A stretch of DNA of 64,000 nucleotides from Kingella oralis (GTDB taxonomy: Bacteria > Pseudomonadota > Gammaproteobacteria > Burkholderiales > Neisseriaceae): the NCBI RefSeq assembly GCF_014054985.1, contig NZ_CP059569.1:1550001-1614000 (forward strand), in the 5' to 3' direction. The position numbers and the translations under genes are program-made. Below the pieces are notes generated by a model. The model was given only the letters and a program-made list of their open reading frames with translations, did no database searches and was not told the DNA's origin. Shown one piece after another: positions 8,226-17,394 of the stretch (the first letter of the stretch is position 1; each line of letters starts with the position of its first letter).

Positions 8226-9758
8226 ATGTGCGGCGTATTAGGACTTGTATCACACGAACCCGTAAACCAACTTTTGTATGACGGCTTGCAAATGCTGCAA
8301 CACCGCGGGCAAGACGCGGCCGGCATCGTAACCACGCAAAACAGCTATTTTCATATGCACAAAGGCAAAGGCATGGTGCGCGAAGTGTTCCGCACCCGCC
8401 ACATGCGCGATTTGCACGGCAACGCCGGCATCGCCCACGTTCGTTATCCCACCGCAGGCAACGCAGGCAGCCCCGCCGAAGCCCAGCCCTTTTACGTCAG
8501 CTCCCCCTTTGGCATCGTGTTGGCACACAACGGCAATCTCACCAACACCGCCGAGCTGCACCAAGAGGTCTATACCCAATACCTGCGCCATGTAAACACC
8601 CAATCTGACAGCGAAGTCCTGCTCAACGTGTTCGCCCACGAGCTGCGCCAAGCCGTCAGCCAAAACGCCGACCCGCTGCATCTCACTGTAAACAACATCT
8701 TTGATGCCGTCGCCCGAGTGCACAAACGCGTGCGCGGCGCGTATGCCATCGTTGCCATGATAGCGGGCTACGGCATGCTCGCCTTCCGCGACCCCAACGG
8801 CATCCGCCCGCTGGTGCTGGGCAAGCAAGAAAAAAACGGCAAAACCTCATGGGCGGTTGCCTCCGAAAACGTGGTATTCGGCGGCTTGTCGTACCACTTT
8901 GAGCGCGACATCCAAGCAGGCGAAGCCGTGTTCATCGAATTCGACGGCACGCTGCACACCCGCCAATGCGCCGAACACCCGCGCCTAAACCCCTGCCTGT
9001 TTGAATACGTTTATTTCGCCCGCCCCGACACCATCATGGACGGCGTGTCCGTGTACCAAGCCCGCGTGGACATGGGCGTGCTGCTGGCTGAAAAAATCAA
9101 ACGCGAAATCAACATCAACGCCATTGATGTCGTGATGCCCATCCCCGACACCAGCCGCCCCAGCGCATTGGAACTTGCCCGCGCGCTGGGCAAACCCTAC
9201 CGCGAAGGGCTGATTAAAAACCGCTACATCGGGCGCACCTTCATCATGCCCGGCCAAGCCACGCGCAAAAAATCCGTGCGGCAAAAGCTCAACACTATCC
9301 CCAGCGAATTCAAAGGGCGCAACGTGCTATTGGTGGACGACAGCATCGTGCGCGGCACCACCAGCCGCGAAATCGTGGACATGGTGCGCGAAAGCGGCGC
9401 AAACAAAATCTACATCGCCTCCGCCGCCCCCGAAGTGCGCTACCCCAACGTGTACGGCATCGACATGCCCACGTGCGAGGAACTTATCGCCCACAACCGC
9501 ACCGCCGCCGAAATCGCCCGCGAAATCAATGCCGATGCCTGCGTGTTCCAAGATTTGGCCGGGCTGGAAGCCATCATCCGCAGGCTCAATCCCAAAATCG
9601 AAGGCTTGGATTCCTCCTGCTTCAACGGCGAATACATCACGGGCGACATCGACGAAGCCTATCTCAAACGCCTGTCCGGCCACAAAAAGCAGCCTGAAAA
9701 CCAACCGCAGCCCACGCCGATTGATTACAACGTGAGCGTGGACAACAGCGAAGAGTAA
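8226..9758 (+). CDS. purF: Amidophosphoribosyltransferase
   Basis: PurF makes phosphoribosylamine from PRPP and glutamine, the first committed step of purine synthesis. The start at 8226 gives MCGVLGLVSHEPVNQ, so removal of Met exposes the catalytic Cys2 of the glutaminase domain; GGAGA precedes it. The upstream frame from 8133 would bury this cysteine and is rejected. The PRPP loop VLLVDDSIVRGTTS is present near residue 365. Length (510 aa) is normal. A DUS lies in the last codons (KKQPENQPQP). Confidence 0.97.
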   Translation: MCGVLGLVSHEPVNQLLYDGLQMLQHRGQDAAGIVTTQNSYFHMHKGKGMVREVFRTRHMRDLHGNAGIAHVRYPTAGNAGSPAEAQPFYVSSPFGIVLAHNGNLTNTAELHQEVYTQYLRHVNTQSDSEVLLNVFAHELRQAVSQNADPLHLTVNNIFDAVARVHKRVRGAYAIVAMIAGYGMLAFRDPNGIRPLVLGKQEKNGKTSWAVASENVVFGGLSYHFERDIQAGEAVFIEFDGTLHTRQCAEHPRLNPCLFEYVYFARPDTIMDGVSVYQARVDMGVLLAEKIKREININAIDVVMPIPDTSRPSALELARALGKPYREGLIKNRYIGRTFIMPGQATRKKSVRQKLNTIPSEFKGRNVLLVDDSIVRGTTSREIVDMVRESGANKIYIASAAPEVRYPNVYGIDMPTCEELIAHNRTAAEIAREINADACVFQDLAGLEAIIRRLNPKIEGLDSSCFNGEYITGDIDEAYLKRLSGHKKQPENQPQPTPIDYNVSVDNSEE

Positions 9759-9771
9759 AGCCCCTATCATC

Positions 9772-9809
9772 AATCAGGCAGCCTGAAACCGTTTTCAGGC
9801 TGCCTGATT
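9772..9809. terminator. Strong inverted DUS hairpin after purF
   Basis: AATCAGGCAGCCTGAAA and TTTCAGGCTGCCTGATT form a perfect 17-pair stem with a loop of only four bases, 14 bases after the purF stop. The pairing goes past the DUS on both sides. TTTTATTT follows shortly after on the + strand. Confidence 0.75.
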
Positions 9810-9967
9810 GGTTTTATTTGGGCGATGCCCATCGCAACCGCATCGCCCTCTTCCCGCCATTGCCCAGCCCATCCCGCACTTTTTTCCTTTTTGATACAAA
9901 TTCTTATTTAATTCCGCTTTTAACCCATCTTTACATCTTATTCCGTTCTTTTTACAATCCGCGTTTT

Positions 9968-9985
9968 TAATAATAATTCTTATTC
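9968..9985. promoter_or_regulatory. Predicted Fur box before the haem receptor
   Basis: AATAATAATTCTTATTC, ending 12 bases before the receptor ATG, resembles the NATWATNATTATT repeats of a Fur box. A second AT-rich candidate, AAATTCTTATTTAATTCC, lies at about 9898-9915. Iron-repressed expression is expected for a haem uptake gene. This is motif-level evidence only. Confidence 0.55.
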
Positions 9986-9996
9986 AAAGAAACCCC

Positions 9997-12324
9997 ATGA
10001 GAAATATCCAACCAACCCTCAAAATCTGCCTGCTTGCCGTATTGTCTGCATATTCGGCGCAGGCAGTTTCCGCTCCTGCCGAGCAAACCCTGCAAAACAT
10101 ACAAGTGAGCGGCAAACGGCTTGCCAAGCAAAACACCGCCGAACACAAAAAACGCGAAGACATCGACCGCGAGCTCATCCGCGACAACAACGATTTGGTG
10201 CGCTATTCGCCCGATGTGGGCGTGAGCCAAAGCGGAACGCGCCACAGCAAAGGCTTTGCCATGCGCGGCGTGGAAGGCAACCGCGTGGGCGTGAGCATTG
10301 ACGGCGTATCGCTGCCCGATTCCGAAGAAAACTCGCTGTATGCGCGCTATGGCAATTTCAACAATTCGCGCATGAGCATCGACACCGAACTGGTGCGCGG
10401 CATTGATGTGGAAAAAGGCGCCAATTCGTTCAGCATGGGCAGCGGCGCATTGGGCGGCGGCGTGAACTATCGCACGCTGGACGCGGGCAATCTGCTGCAA
10501 GACGACAACCGGTTTGGCGGCTTGATTAGAAGCGGCTATGCGTCCAAAAACCGCGAATGGGCAAATACCGTGGGCTTGGCAACCGGCAACGAACGCGCCG
10601 ACTTTATGCTGCTGTATTCCCAACGCCGGGGACACGAAACCAAAAGCTCAGGCAAAGGCGAAGATACCATCGGCAGCGCGCGCGGCATTCCCGACCCTGC
10701 CAGACACAAATACCACAGCTTTTTGAGCAAATTTAATTGGCAATTGACCGATAACCAGCGTGTGGGCGTGGCGTTTAACGGGCAGCAAGGGCACAACCGC
10801 GTGAACGAGCTGTCTTACAATCTGCAAGAAAGCAGTTGGCGCGAGGCAGACGACATCAACTACCGCCGCAATCTGCATCTGTATCACGAATTTGCGCCCG
10901 CCCGCTATTTGAGCTTGGTGAAAACCGAATTTGACTACCAAAAAACCGATTTGGCTTCGGTGAGCGACAAAGGCTCGTATCCGCGCGATTGGAGCAAGCC
11001 CGATTTCCCGTTGGATTACAGCAAAAAAGATTTGGACGAGGTATACGACCGCCGCATGAAAACCACGTTCCACCGTTTGAGCCTGAGCTTGGACGGCAAG
11101 CCGTTCCAATGGGGCGGCACGCACCAATTGTCGTTTAAAACGTTTGTGAGCAAGCGCGATTTCAAAAACATCAACAGCGATTCTTATTACCTTGACGGCA
11201 AAGTGTATAACGTGAAAAGCACCATTCAGCATCCCGTGCAAACGCGGCAGTTTGGCTTTTCGCTGTTAGACAGCATCCAATGGAACGACCGCTTTTCCAA
11301 CCAAATCGGCGTGCGGTACGACCACACGCGCCTAAACCCGCAAGCGTTAAACGAAACCTGCAACGCGTGCGAAACCACCATCCCCGCGCCCGGCTCGTTT
11401 CGCGCTTGGAACGGCTTTGTGGATACGCAATGGCGCATGAACGATGCTTGGCGGTTGAACTACCAAGTAACCACGGGCTACCGCATCCCCACCGCTTCGG
11501 AAATGTATTTCACCTACAAACACCCCGCTGGCAACTGGCTTGCCAACCCCAATTTGAAAGCCGAACGCAGCCTGAATCAAACCATCACGCTATCGGGCAA
11601 CGGTCGCTTTGGCAAAATGGATTTGAGCGCGTATCACACCCGTTATAAAAACTTCATTTTTGAACAGGAAAACGCACCGATTGAAAACGGGCGGATGCAG
11701 CTTTATCAACAAATGGTGAACGTGGATAAAGCGCGCATCAGCGGCTTGGAGTTTTCAGGCAGCCTGAAACTGCCCAAAGGCTTCTCGCTAATGGGCAGCT
11801 TGGGATACAGCAAAGGCAGGCTCAACAACGGATTAAGCCAACTGCCCTTGCAACCCATCAAAGCCGTGATTGGCTTGGACTACGAGCATCCCGAGCAGCG
11901 CTGGGGGATTTTCTCGCGCTTAACCTATATGGGCGCGAAAAAAGCCAAAGACGCGAAAATCCTGCACCACGAGCAAAAAGAAACCTGCCTGGCCTATGAA
12001 ACCGAAGAAGATTGGTGGACAGGCGAAACCTACACCTATTGCAGCAAACGCCACGTTGAAGCGGTGGAAAGCAAAGAAACCTTCCCCTATTTAAACCGCT
12101 CCGCAGTGGTGCTGGACGTGTTTGGCTATGTTCGCCCCACCAAAAACCTTACCCTCCGCGCAGGCGTTTATAACTTAACCAACCGCCGCTATGCCACTTG
12201 GGACAGCTTCCGCAGCATCAACATCCGCAGCACCACAGGCTCGGTGGATAAAGACGGCAAAGGCTTGGCGCGCTTCTATGCCCCAGGGCGCAATTATTCC
12301 GTATCGCTGGAATACAAGTTTTAA
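9997..12324 (+). CDS. TonB-dependent haem/haemoglobin receptor (HmbR-like)
   Basis: A 775-residue outer-membrane receptor. It has a signal peptide (cleaved after AYSAQAVSA), a plug domain from about residue 35 with the TonB-box region IQVSGKR, and MRGVEGNRVGVSIDGVSLPD. A 22-strand barrel follows and ends in a terminal Phe (SVSLEYKF). The stretch YRIPTASEMYFTYKHP followed by NPNLKAE matches the 'FRAP..NPNL' region of haem and haemoglobin receptors. Haem oxygenase follows 93 bases later, so the pair probably imports haem and releases its iron. HmbR itself is the best guess, but transferrin/lactoferrin-type receptors share this fold. Confidence 0.88.
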   Translation: MRNIQPTLKICLLAVLSAYSAQAVSAPAEQTLQNIQVSGKRLAKQNTAEHKKREDIDRELIRDNNDLVRYSPDVGVSQSGTRHSKGFAMRGVEGNRVGVSIDGVSLPDSEENSLYARYGNFNNSRMSIDTELVRGIDVEKGANSFSMGSGALGGGVNYRTLDAGNLLQDDNRFGGLIRSGYASKNREWANTVGLATGNERADFMLLYSQRRGHETKSSGKGEDTIGSARGIPDPARHKYHSFLSKFNWQLTDNQRVGVAFNGQQGHNRVNELSYNLQESSWREADDINYRRNLHLYHEFAPARYLSLVKTEFDYQKTDLASVSDKGSYPRDWSKPDFPLDYSKKDLDEVYDRRMKTTFHRLSLSLDGKPFQWGGTHQLSFKTFVSKRDFKNINSDSYYLDGKVYNVKSTIQHPVQTRQFGFSLLDSIQWNDRFSNQIGVRYDHTRLNPQALNETCNACETTIPAPGSFRAWNGFVDTQWRMNDAWRLNYQVTTGYRIPTASEMYFTYKHPAGNWLANPNLKAERSLNQTITLSGNGRFGKMDLSAYHTRYKNFIFEQENAPIENGRMQLYQQMVNVDKARISGLEFSGSLKLPKGFSLMGSLGYSKGRLNNGLSQLPLQPIKAVIGLDYEHPEQRWGIFSRLTYMGAKKAKDAKILHHEQKETCLAYETEEDWWTGETYTYCSKRHVEAVESKETFPYLNRSAVVLDVFGYVRPTKNLTLRAGVYNLTNRRYATWDSFRSINIRSTTGSVDKDGKGLARFYAPGRNYSVSLEYKF

Positions 12325-12417
12325 CCCGTTTTACCGTTTTCAGGCTGCCTCAAATAGCCTAAACCCCATTTAGGCAGCCTGAAAACCCTTTCAACCCCAC
12401 TACAAAGGAAAAAAACC

Positions 12418-13023
12418 ATGTCTCACCACCACCATCACCCAGAACAACACGAGCCACGCGAATTGGCAGCATTTCTAAAAGCCAACACCCGCGCCACGCA
12501 TCAAAGCGTGGACGATTTAGTGATGTCAGTTCAACCATTTAGCACGCCCGAAAACTACACCCGCTTCTTGCAACTGCAAGCCGTGTTCCACAAAATTGTG
12601 GACGACGTATATAAAAATCCAACGCTAAACCAACACATTGACGGCTTGGCTGCACTCGCCCGCTACGACGACGTCATCACCGATTTGCGCGACCTCAACG
12701 CACAAGAAGCCCACATCCGCGCCGCCATCCCCGCCCCGCAAGGCGCAGAAGCCATCGGCTGGCTCTATTGCGCCGAAGGCTCAAACTTGGGCGCAGCGTT
12801 TTTGTTTAAAGACGCACAAAACAATCTGGGCTACAACGAAAGCCACGGCGCACGCCACCTTGCCCCGCACATGGACGGGCGCGGCAAACACTGGCGCGCG
12901 TTTGTCGGCAAATTCAACCAACTGCCGCTGAACGCGGAAGAACAAGAAACCGCGCTCAAAGGCGCGCTGGAAGCGTTTGCGTTTTATAAAGTGTTGCTGC
13001 GGGAGATTTTTGAAGTGGCGTAA
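12418..13023 (+). CDS. hemO: Haem oxygenase HemO/HmuO type
   Basis: A 201-residue bacterial haem oxygenase that opens haem to release iron. The helical family pattern is present: LKANTRATHQSVDDLV with the likely proximal haem-ligand histidine near residue 28, GWLYCAEGSNLGAAFL in the distal helix, and an ending FAFYKVLLREIFE. The N-terminus is odd: five consecutive histidines after MS, then PEQHEP. A ribosome binding site AAAGGA precedes 12418. In Neisseria hemO normally lies upstream of hmbR; here the order is receptor first. Confidence 0.92.
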   Translation: MSHHHHHPEQHEPRELAAFLKANTRATHQSVDDLVMSVQPFSTPENYTRFLQLQAVFHKIVDDVYKNPTLNQHIDGLAALARYDDVITDLRDLNAQEAHIRAAIPAPQGAEAIGWLYCAEGSNLGAAFLFKDAQNNLGYNESHGARHLAPHMDGRGKHWRAFVGKFNQLPLNAEEQETALKGALEAFAFYKVLLREIFEVA

Positions 13024-13038
13024 GATTTAAGCAGCAAT

Positions 13039-13082
13039 AAGGCAGCCTGAAAACGGGTTTGAAGCGTTTTCAGGCTGCCTTT
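13039..13082. terminator. Inverted DUS hairpin between hemO and the S24-like gene
   Basis: AAGGCAGCCTGAAAACG and CGTTTTCAGGCTGCCTT pair over about 17 bases. The structure lies between convergent genes and can end both transcripts. Confidence 0.65.
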
Positions 13083-13093
13083 GGTGTCTCTGC

Positions 13094-13513
13094 TTATACC
13101 CGCTGTCCGATATAGCGCACGCGCCCAATCACTTTTAAACGAGACAGGTCTTCGCCTTCAACCACCATGTCGGGATAGTTAGGATTGTCGCAAGCGAGAA
13201 TGATTTGGCGCAGCAGCAGCTTCACACGACGGATAAGGGCTCGGCTGCCAATTTCCAGCACATAAATATTGCCCTCGGCTAATTTGTTATCAGACAAATC
13301 AACCAGCAGCTCGCATTTGCCGCTGATAGTGGGTTTCATAGCTTCGCCGTAGCCGATAACGATGCCACAAGTTTGGGCATCGGCAATGCCGAGTTCATTG
13401 AACAACTCCTTGCTGAGCAACAAGGGAGCAGTATGACCTTTTTTAGGCGGTGGTGAACCATCGGGCGGCGTGTCGGAGATTAGGTGGGCTGGGATAAAGT
13501 CGGTAGCGTTCAT
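13094..13513 (-). CDS. S24-like (LexA/CI C-terminal) protein lacking catalytic residues
   Basis: This 139-residue protein has a disordered Pro-rich start and then a LexA/CI-type peptidase fold from about residue 30. The segment GYGEAMKPTISGKCELLVD aligns with the family pattern 'GDSMxPTIxxGD'. The nucleophile serine is replaced by Ala (about residue 58). The general-base lysine region reads ALIRRV, with Arg where Lys is expected. There is no helix-turn-helix, so it should neither bind DNA like CI nor cleave itself. It may be a phage-repressor remnant or a repurposed interaction domain. Its function is unknown. Confidence 0.7.
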   Translation of the reverse strand: MNATDFIPAHLISDTPPDGSPPPKKGHTAPLLLSKELFNELGIADAQTCGIVIGYGEAMKPTISGKCELLVDLSDNKLAEGNIYVLEIGSRALIRRVKLLLRQIILACDNPNYPDMVVEGEDLSRLKVIGRVRYIGQRV

Positions 13514-13599
13514 GGAATTGTCTTTCGGTGGAATGAATGGGTGGAGGCAGCCTGAAAACCATTTTCAGGCTGCCTTTGGCGTTTTCAGGCTGCCTCTGC

Positions 13600-15897
13600 C
13601 TACCTTTTCAACTTCGCCAACGCATCTGCCATCGCGCTATTTTGCGGAGCGCGTTCCCGTTGTGCCTTGCCGTTTTTCAGGCTGCCTCGGTTGCCGTTGC
13701 TTGGGCTACGCGGGTTGCGGCTACTTTCATTTTCAGGCTGCCTGCCGCGTTTTTCCGCGCCTGCCTCATCATTCAGCCGCATGGTGAGCGCGATGCGTTT
13801 GCGCGGCACGTCCACTTCCAGCACTTTCACTTTGACCACGTCGCCCGCTTTTACCACGTCGCGCGGGTCTTGCACGAAGCGGTCGGCGAGCGCGGAGATG
13901 TGCACCAGCCCGTCTTGATGCACGCCGATGTCCACGAATGCGCCGAAGTTGGCAACGTTGCTCACCACGCCTTCCAGCACCATGCCAACTTGCAGGTCGT
14001 TCATGTCGTGCACGCCTTCGGCGAAGGCGGCGGTTTGGAACTCGCCGCGCGGGTCGCGCCCTGGTTTTTCCAATTCCGCCAGAATGTCTCGCACGGTGGG
14101 CAAGCCGAAGCGTTCGTCAATAAAGTCGGCAGCCTGAATTTGGGCGATTTGGCTGCGGTTGCCAATCAGCTCGGCGGCGGTGATGCCTTGTTTTGCCAGC
14201 ATTTTGGCGACCACGGGATAGGCTTCGGGGTGGACGGCTGATGCGTCCAACGGTTCGCTGCCGCCGTTGATGCGCAAAAAGCCTGCCGCCTGCTCAAAGG
14301 TTTTTTCGCCAAGGCGCGGCACTTTCAACAGTTGCTTGCGGCTGTCAAACGCGCCGTTTTCATCGCGATAGGCAACGATATTGTGCGCCAGCGTGCTGTT
14401 CAGCCCCGAAATGCGGGCGAGCAGCGAGGCGGAGGCGGTGTTCACGTCCACGCCGACGGCGTTCACGCAGTCTTCCACCACCGCGTCCAGCGATTTGGCG
14501 AGCTTGCTTTGGTTTACATCGTGCTGGTATTGCCCCACGCCGATGGATTTGGGGTCGATTTTGACCAGTTCCGCCAGCGGGTCTTGCAATCGGCGGGCAA
14601 TGGACACCGCGCCGCGCAGGGATACGTCCAAATCGGGGAACTCGCGGGCGGCGAGTTCGGAGGCGGAATACACGGACGCGCCCGCTTCGGAAACGGTGAT
14701 TTTGCGTATTTCAGGCTGCCTTTGTAGCAGTTCGGCGGCGATTTTGTCGGTTTCGCGGCTGGCGGTGCCGTTGCCGATGGCGATGAGTTTCACGCCGTTG
14801 CGCTCAATCATTTGCGCCAGCCGCGCCAGCATGGCATCGGGCTGGTGCAGGTAAACAATCGCGGTGTCCGCCAGCTTGCCCGTGTCGTCCACCACCGCGC
14901 ATTTCACGCCGTTGCGGTAGCCGGGGTCTAAACCCAATGTGGGCAGGCGGCCCGCTGGCGCGGCGAGCAGTAAATCTTTAAGATTTTTGGCAAACACGGT
15001 AATCGCATCGGCATCGGCTTCTTCTTTCAGCCGCGCAAAGGCTTCCAGTTCCAGCGACAGGAAGATTTTGGCGCGCCACGCAAGGCGCACGGTGTCGCGC
15101 AAGAATTTGTTTTCCGAACGGATTTGGAAATGCTCGGCGATAATTTGCTCGTATTCGGACTGCTCGGTAATCGGCGTTTCATCGGGCTGGTATTTGAGCG
15201 CGGCGTGCAACACGCCTTCGTTGCGCCCACGCAAAACAGCAAGGGCGCGGTGGCTGGGCATTTGGGCGATGCGTTCGCGGTAGTCAAAATAGTCTTTGAA
15301 TTTTTCGCCGTCCGCTTCTTTGTCCGCAACCACTTGCGCGTGCACTTCGGCTTCGCGCCACAGTTTGTCGCGCAGCTGCCCAATCAGTTCGGCATCTTCG
15401 GCAAACTGCTCCATCAAAATGGCGCGCGCACCGTCCAGCGCGGCTTTGACATCGGGCACTTGTTCGCTGACAAACGGCGCGGCAAGGGCTTCGGGGTCGT
15501 TTTCAGGCTGTCTAAAAATGCTGTCTGCCAAATCTTGCAAACCGTGTTCGCGGGCGATTTGCGCTTTGGTGCGGCGTTTGGGCTTGTAGGGCAGGTACAA
15601 ATCTTCCAGCGCGGTTTTGTTGTCCGCCGCTTCAATCGCGCTTTGCAGCTCGGGCGTGAGCTTGCCTTGCTCGTCTATGGATTTAAGCACGGTGGCTTTG
15701 CGCTCCTGCAATTCGCGCAGGTAGGTGAGCCGCTCTTGCAGCGTGCGCAGCTGGGTGTCGTCCAGCCCACCCGTGGCTTCTTTGCGGTAGCGGGCGATAA
15801 AGGGCACGGTCGCGCCTTCGTCCAGCAGCGCGACGGCGGCGGTGATTTGGGCGGGGGTGGCGGAGAGTTCGGTGGCGAGGAGTTGGGTGATGTTCAT
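13600..15897 (-). CDS. tex: Tex-family RNA-binding transcription accessory protein
   Basis: This 765-residue Tex protein has the N-terminal helical region (TVPFIARYRKEATGGLDD), the YqgF-like core (TLGLDPGYRNGVKCAVVD), the helix-hairpin-helix region (GLNSTLAHNIVAYRDENG) and a C-terminal S1 domain (GMVLEGVVSNVANFGAFVDI). Tex binds nucleic acid and affects transcription and toxin or virulence genes in other bacteria. The last 60 residues are a DUS-interrupted Arg/Asn-rich tail (GRQPENESSRNPRSPSNGNR), longer than usual. Divergent from the next gene across a 322-base gap. Confidence 0.95.
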   Translation of the reverse strand: MNITQLLATELSATPAQITAAVALLDEGATVPFIARYRKEATGGLDDTQLRTLQERLTYLRELQERKATVLKSIDEQGKLTPELQSAIEAADNKTALEDLYLPYKPKRRTKAQIAREHGLQDLADSIFRQPENDPEALAAPFVSEQVPDVKAALDGARAILMEQFAEDAELIGQLRDKLWREAEVHAQVVADKEADGEKFKDYFDYRERIAQMPSHRALAVLRGRNEGVLHAALKYQPDETPITEQSEYEQIIAEHFQIRSENKFLRDTVRLAWRAKIFLSLELEAFARLKEEADADAITVFAKNLKDLLLAAPAGRLPTLGLDPGYRNGVKCAVVDDTGKLADTAIVYLHQPDAMLARLAQMIERNGVKLIAIGNGTASRETDKIAAELLQRQPEIRKITVSEAGASVYSASELAAREFPDLDVSLRGAVSIARRLQDPLAELVKIDPKSIGVGQYQHDVNQSKLAKSLDAVVEDCVNAVGVDVNTASASLLARISGLNSTLAHNIVAYRDENGAFDSRKQLLKVPRLGEKTFEQAAGFLRINGGSEPLDASAVHPEAYPVVAKMLAKQGITAAELIGNRSQIAQIQAADFIDERFGLPTVRDILAELEKPGRDPRGEFQTAAFAEGVHDMNDLQVGMVLEGVVSNVANFGAFVDIGVHQDGLVHISALADRFVQDPRDVVKAGDVVKVKVLEVDVPRKRIALTMRLNDEAGAEKRGRQPENESSRNPRSPSNGNRGSLKNGKAQRERAPQNSAMADALAKLKR

Positions 15898-16219
15898 GGT
15901 TGGAATCTCTTGTTAAATAATGGGTTGTATGGTTTCAGGCTGCCAAAAAAGGGGCGATTATAACGGCAATAGGCAGCCTGAAAACAGTTGAAACGGCTTT
16001 TCAGGCTGCCTATGCCGACAGCAAAACGCTGTGGGCAAATCAATAAAAGACGAATTCTAACAAATCTAACCCAAAAAACAGCTGCGGATGCGTTGGTTTG
16101 GTTTGCCGTTTTTCTGCAATAAAACTGCGTTTTTTAAAATTGGCACGCTGGTTGCTTTGGTTTCAGCATCGTATTAACAAAACAAATTAGAACAACTATT
16201 CTTATTAGGCTAAATTATC
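15898..16219. other. Gap between tex and a hypothetical gene
   Basis: This 322-base stretch carries an inverted DUS pair (about 15970-16013) and then DNA poorer in G and C, including TTTTTTAAAATTGGCACGCT. That part probably holds the promoter of the small gene at 16220. I see no gene or RNA in it. Confidence 0.5.
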
Positions 16220-16522
16220 ATGCAATCTGGCAATTATTATTTTCAAACCACTGTTACCCGTGTGAACTTGGCTTCTGTGATGCAGGCTTTGCGTTCATCG
16301 GATGCGCCTGCCGATGAAATCTCGGCGAACATCAAAAGCCTGATGCAATGCAGCATCGCGCAGGGCAAGGAGCGGGCGGTGGATTTGCTGCTGCAATATA
16401 ATTTGGCGTATATCAGCCATGCTAAAAACAAAGTGTTGTCGCATGATGACAGCGTGTGTTTTGCGGATATTCGTTGGGCGTTGCAAACGGTGGGCAAGCC
16501 GAAAATGGCGCGGGCGATTTGA
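16220..16522 (+). CDS. Small protein of unknown function
   Basis: A 100-residue soluble protein, MQSGNYYFQTTVTRVNLASV onward, with no signal peptide, membrane span or motif I recognise. It is predicted mostly helical (KSLMQCSIAQGKERAVDLLL) and ends in the basic PKMARAI. The coding frame is clean and its codon use matches neighbours. The ribosome binding site is weak (TAGGCTAAATTATC). It stands alone, followed by a repeat at 16546. The call rests on frame and composition only. Confidence 0.55.
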   Translation: MQSGNYYFQTTVTRVNLASVMQALRSSDAPADEISANIKSLMQCSIAQGKERAVDLLLQYNLAYISHAKNKVLSHDDSVCFADIRWALQTVGKPKMARAI

Positions 16523-16545
16523 TTGGGGAGATGGGTATTTTCTAC

Positions 16546-16663
16546 CTTGCGCATTGCGCGGCGGACTACCCCTTTGGCTTTGCATAAGTTCGCATAGCTA
16601 AATCAAAGATTTAGATGCTCACTTATACCCAAATCAAAGATTTGGACAAAGGGGCAAGGCTGC
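16546..16663. repeat. CTTGCGC..GGGGCAAGG repeat, long copy
   Basis: Begins CTTGCGCATTGCGCGGCG, runs through TACCCCTTT, and ends ACCCAAATCAAAGATTTGGA then CAAAGGGGCAAGG. The ends are inverted (CTTGC..CCCCTTT with AAAGGGGCAAG). A shorter copy lies at 50790-50860. This copy has an extra 48 bases with a second, diverged AAATCAAAGATTTA palindrome. Confidence 0.65.
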
Positions 16664-16731
16664 CTTTGGTGGGAAAGGTGGCTTTTTTGTGGGCGGCGGG
16701 TTGAGGCAGCCTGAAAACTAATCTACCCAGT

Positions 16732-16767
16732 AAAAAACCGTTTGGCACAACGCCAAGCGGTTTTGTT
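16732..16767. terminator. DUS-flanked terminator, ACCGTTTGG family
   Basis: AAAACCGTTTGGC and GCCAAGCGGTTTT form a stem ended by TGTTTTTT, with a DUS on either side. It belongs to the recurring cassette also found at 20664-20744, 26450-26527 and 59846-59922. It lies in the gap before the thioredoxin-like gene and can act bidirectionally. Confidence 0.75.
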
Positions 16768-16819
16768 TTTTCAGGCTGCCTATCGGGTTCAGGCAGCCTG
16801 AAAACATCTCTACCGCCTA

Positions 16820-17347
16820 TCAATGCAGCGCATTTACCAGCGCAATCCGCGTTTTCAGCGTCCAATAGCTTGCCAGCCCTGTGGTGCTGTGCAGCACTTT
16901 GCCGTTTTTAATCAACACGATGGTAGGCGTAACTTTCACGCCCCATTGTTGCGACCATGCGCCGTTGTCATCGTTCACGGCGGGGAAGGTGTAGCCTTGC
17001 TGTTGCAAATAGGCGCGAATATCGTCGTCGCTGCCCGAGCGCAATGCCACGCTAAGCACGGGTGTGCCGCCATCGTGCAGGCGTTGGATAACGGGCGAGG
17101 TGTGTTTACAAATGCCGCACCATGCGCCCCAGATATACAGCAGCAGAGTTTGATTTTGGCTGGCGGCTTGCAGCGTGGTGGTAAGCGGCGCGGCATCGGG
17201 CGAGCGTGGCACAATCGGCAGCGCGGTTTGGGCAGCCTGAATTGGCAATTTGGGCGCACGCAGCGCATCCACGGCAAGGCTGATGGCAAGCAGCAACAGC
17301 AGCATTTGTGTGGCTTGCTTTGCCCAAGTAATAATTTTTTTTCGCAT
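16820..17347 (-). CDS. Membrane-anchored thioredoxin-like disulfide oxidoreductase (ScsD/TlpA type)
   Basis: 175 residues. An N-terminal signal anchor (MLLLLLAISLAVDAL) is followed by a periplasmic thioredoxin domain with the active site WGAWCGICKHTSP near residue 80. The cis-proline region is VTPTIVLIKNGKV. Such proteins keep periplasmic cysteines reduced or support copper tolerance and cytochrome assembly; the partner is not evident here. Upstream lies the repeat-rich gap 17348-18052. Confidence 0.85.
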   Translation of the reverse strand: MRKKIITWAKQATQMLLLLLAISLAVDALRAPKLPIQAAQTALPIVPRSPDAAPLTTTLQAASQNQTLLLYIWGAWCGICKHTSPVIQRLHDGGTPVLSVALRSGSDDDIRAYLQQQGYTFPAVNDDNGAWSQQWGVKVTPTIVLIKNGKVLHSTTGLASYWTLKTRIALVNALH

Positions 17348-17394
17348 GGCTTGATTAAAATGTGAAATATCGTTAAAAAGCGAACATAATTGTA

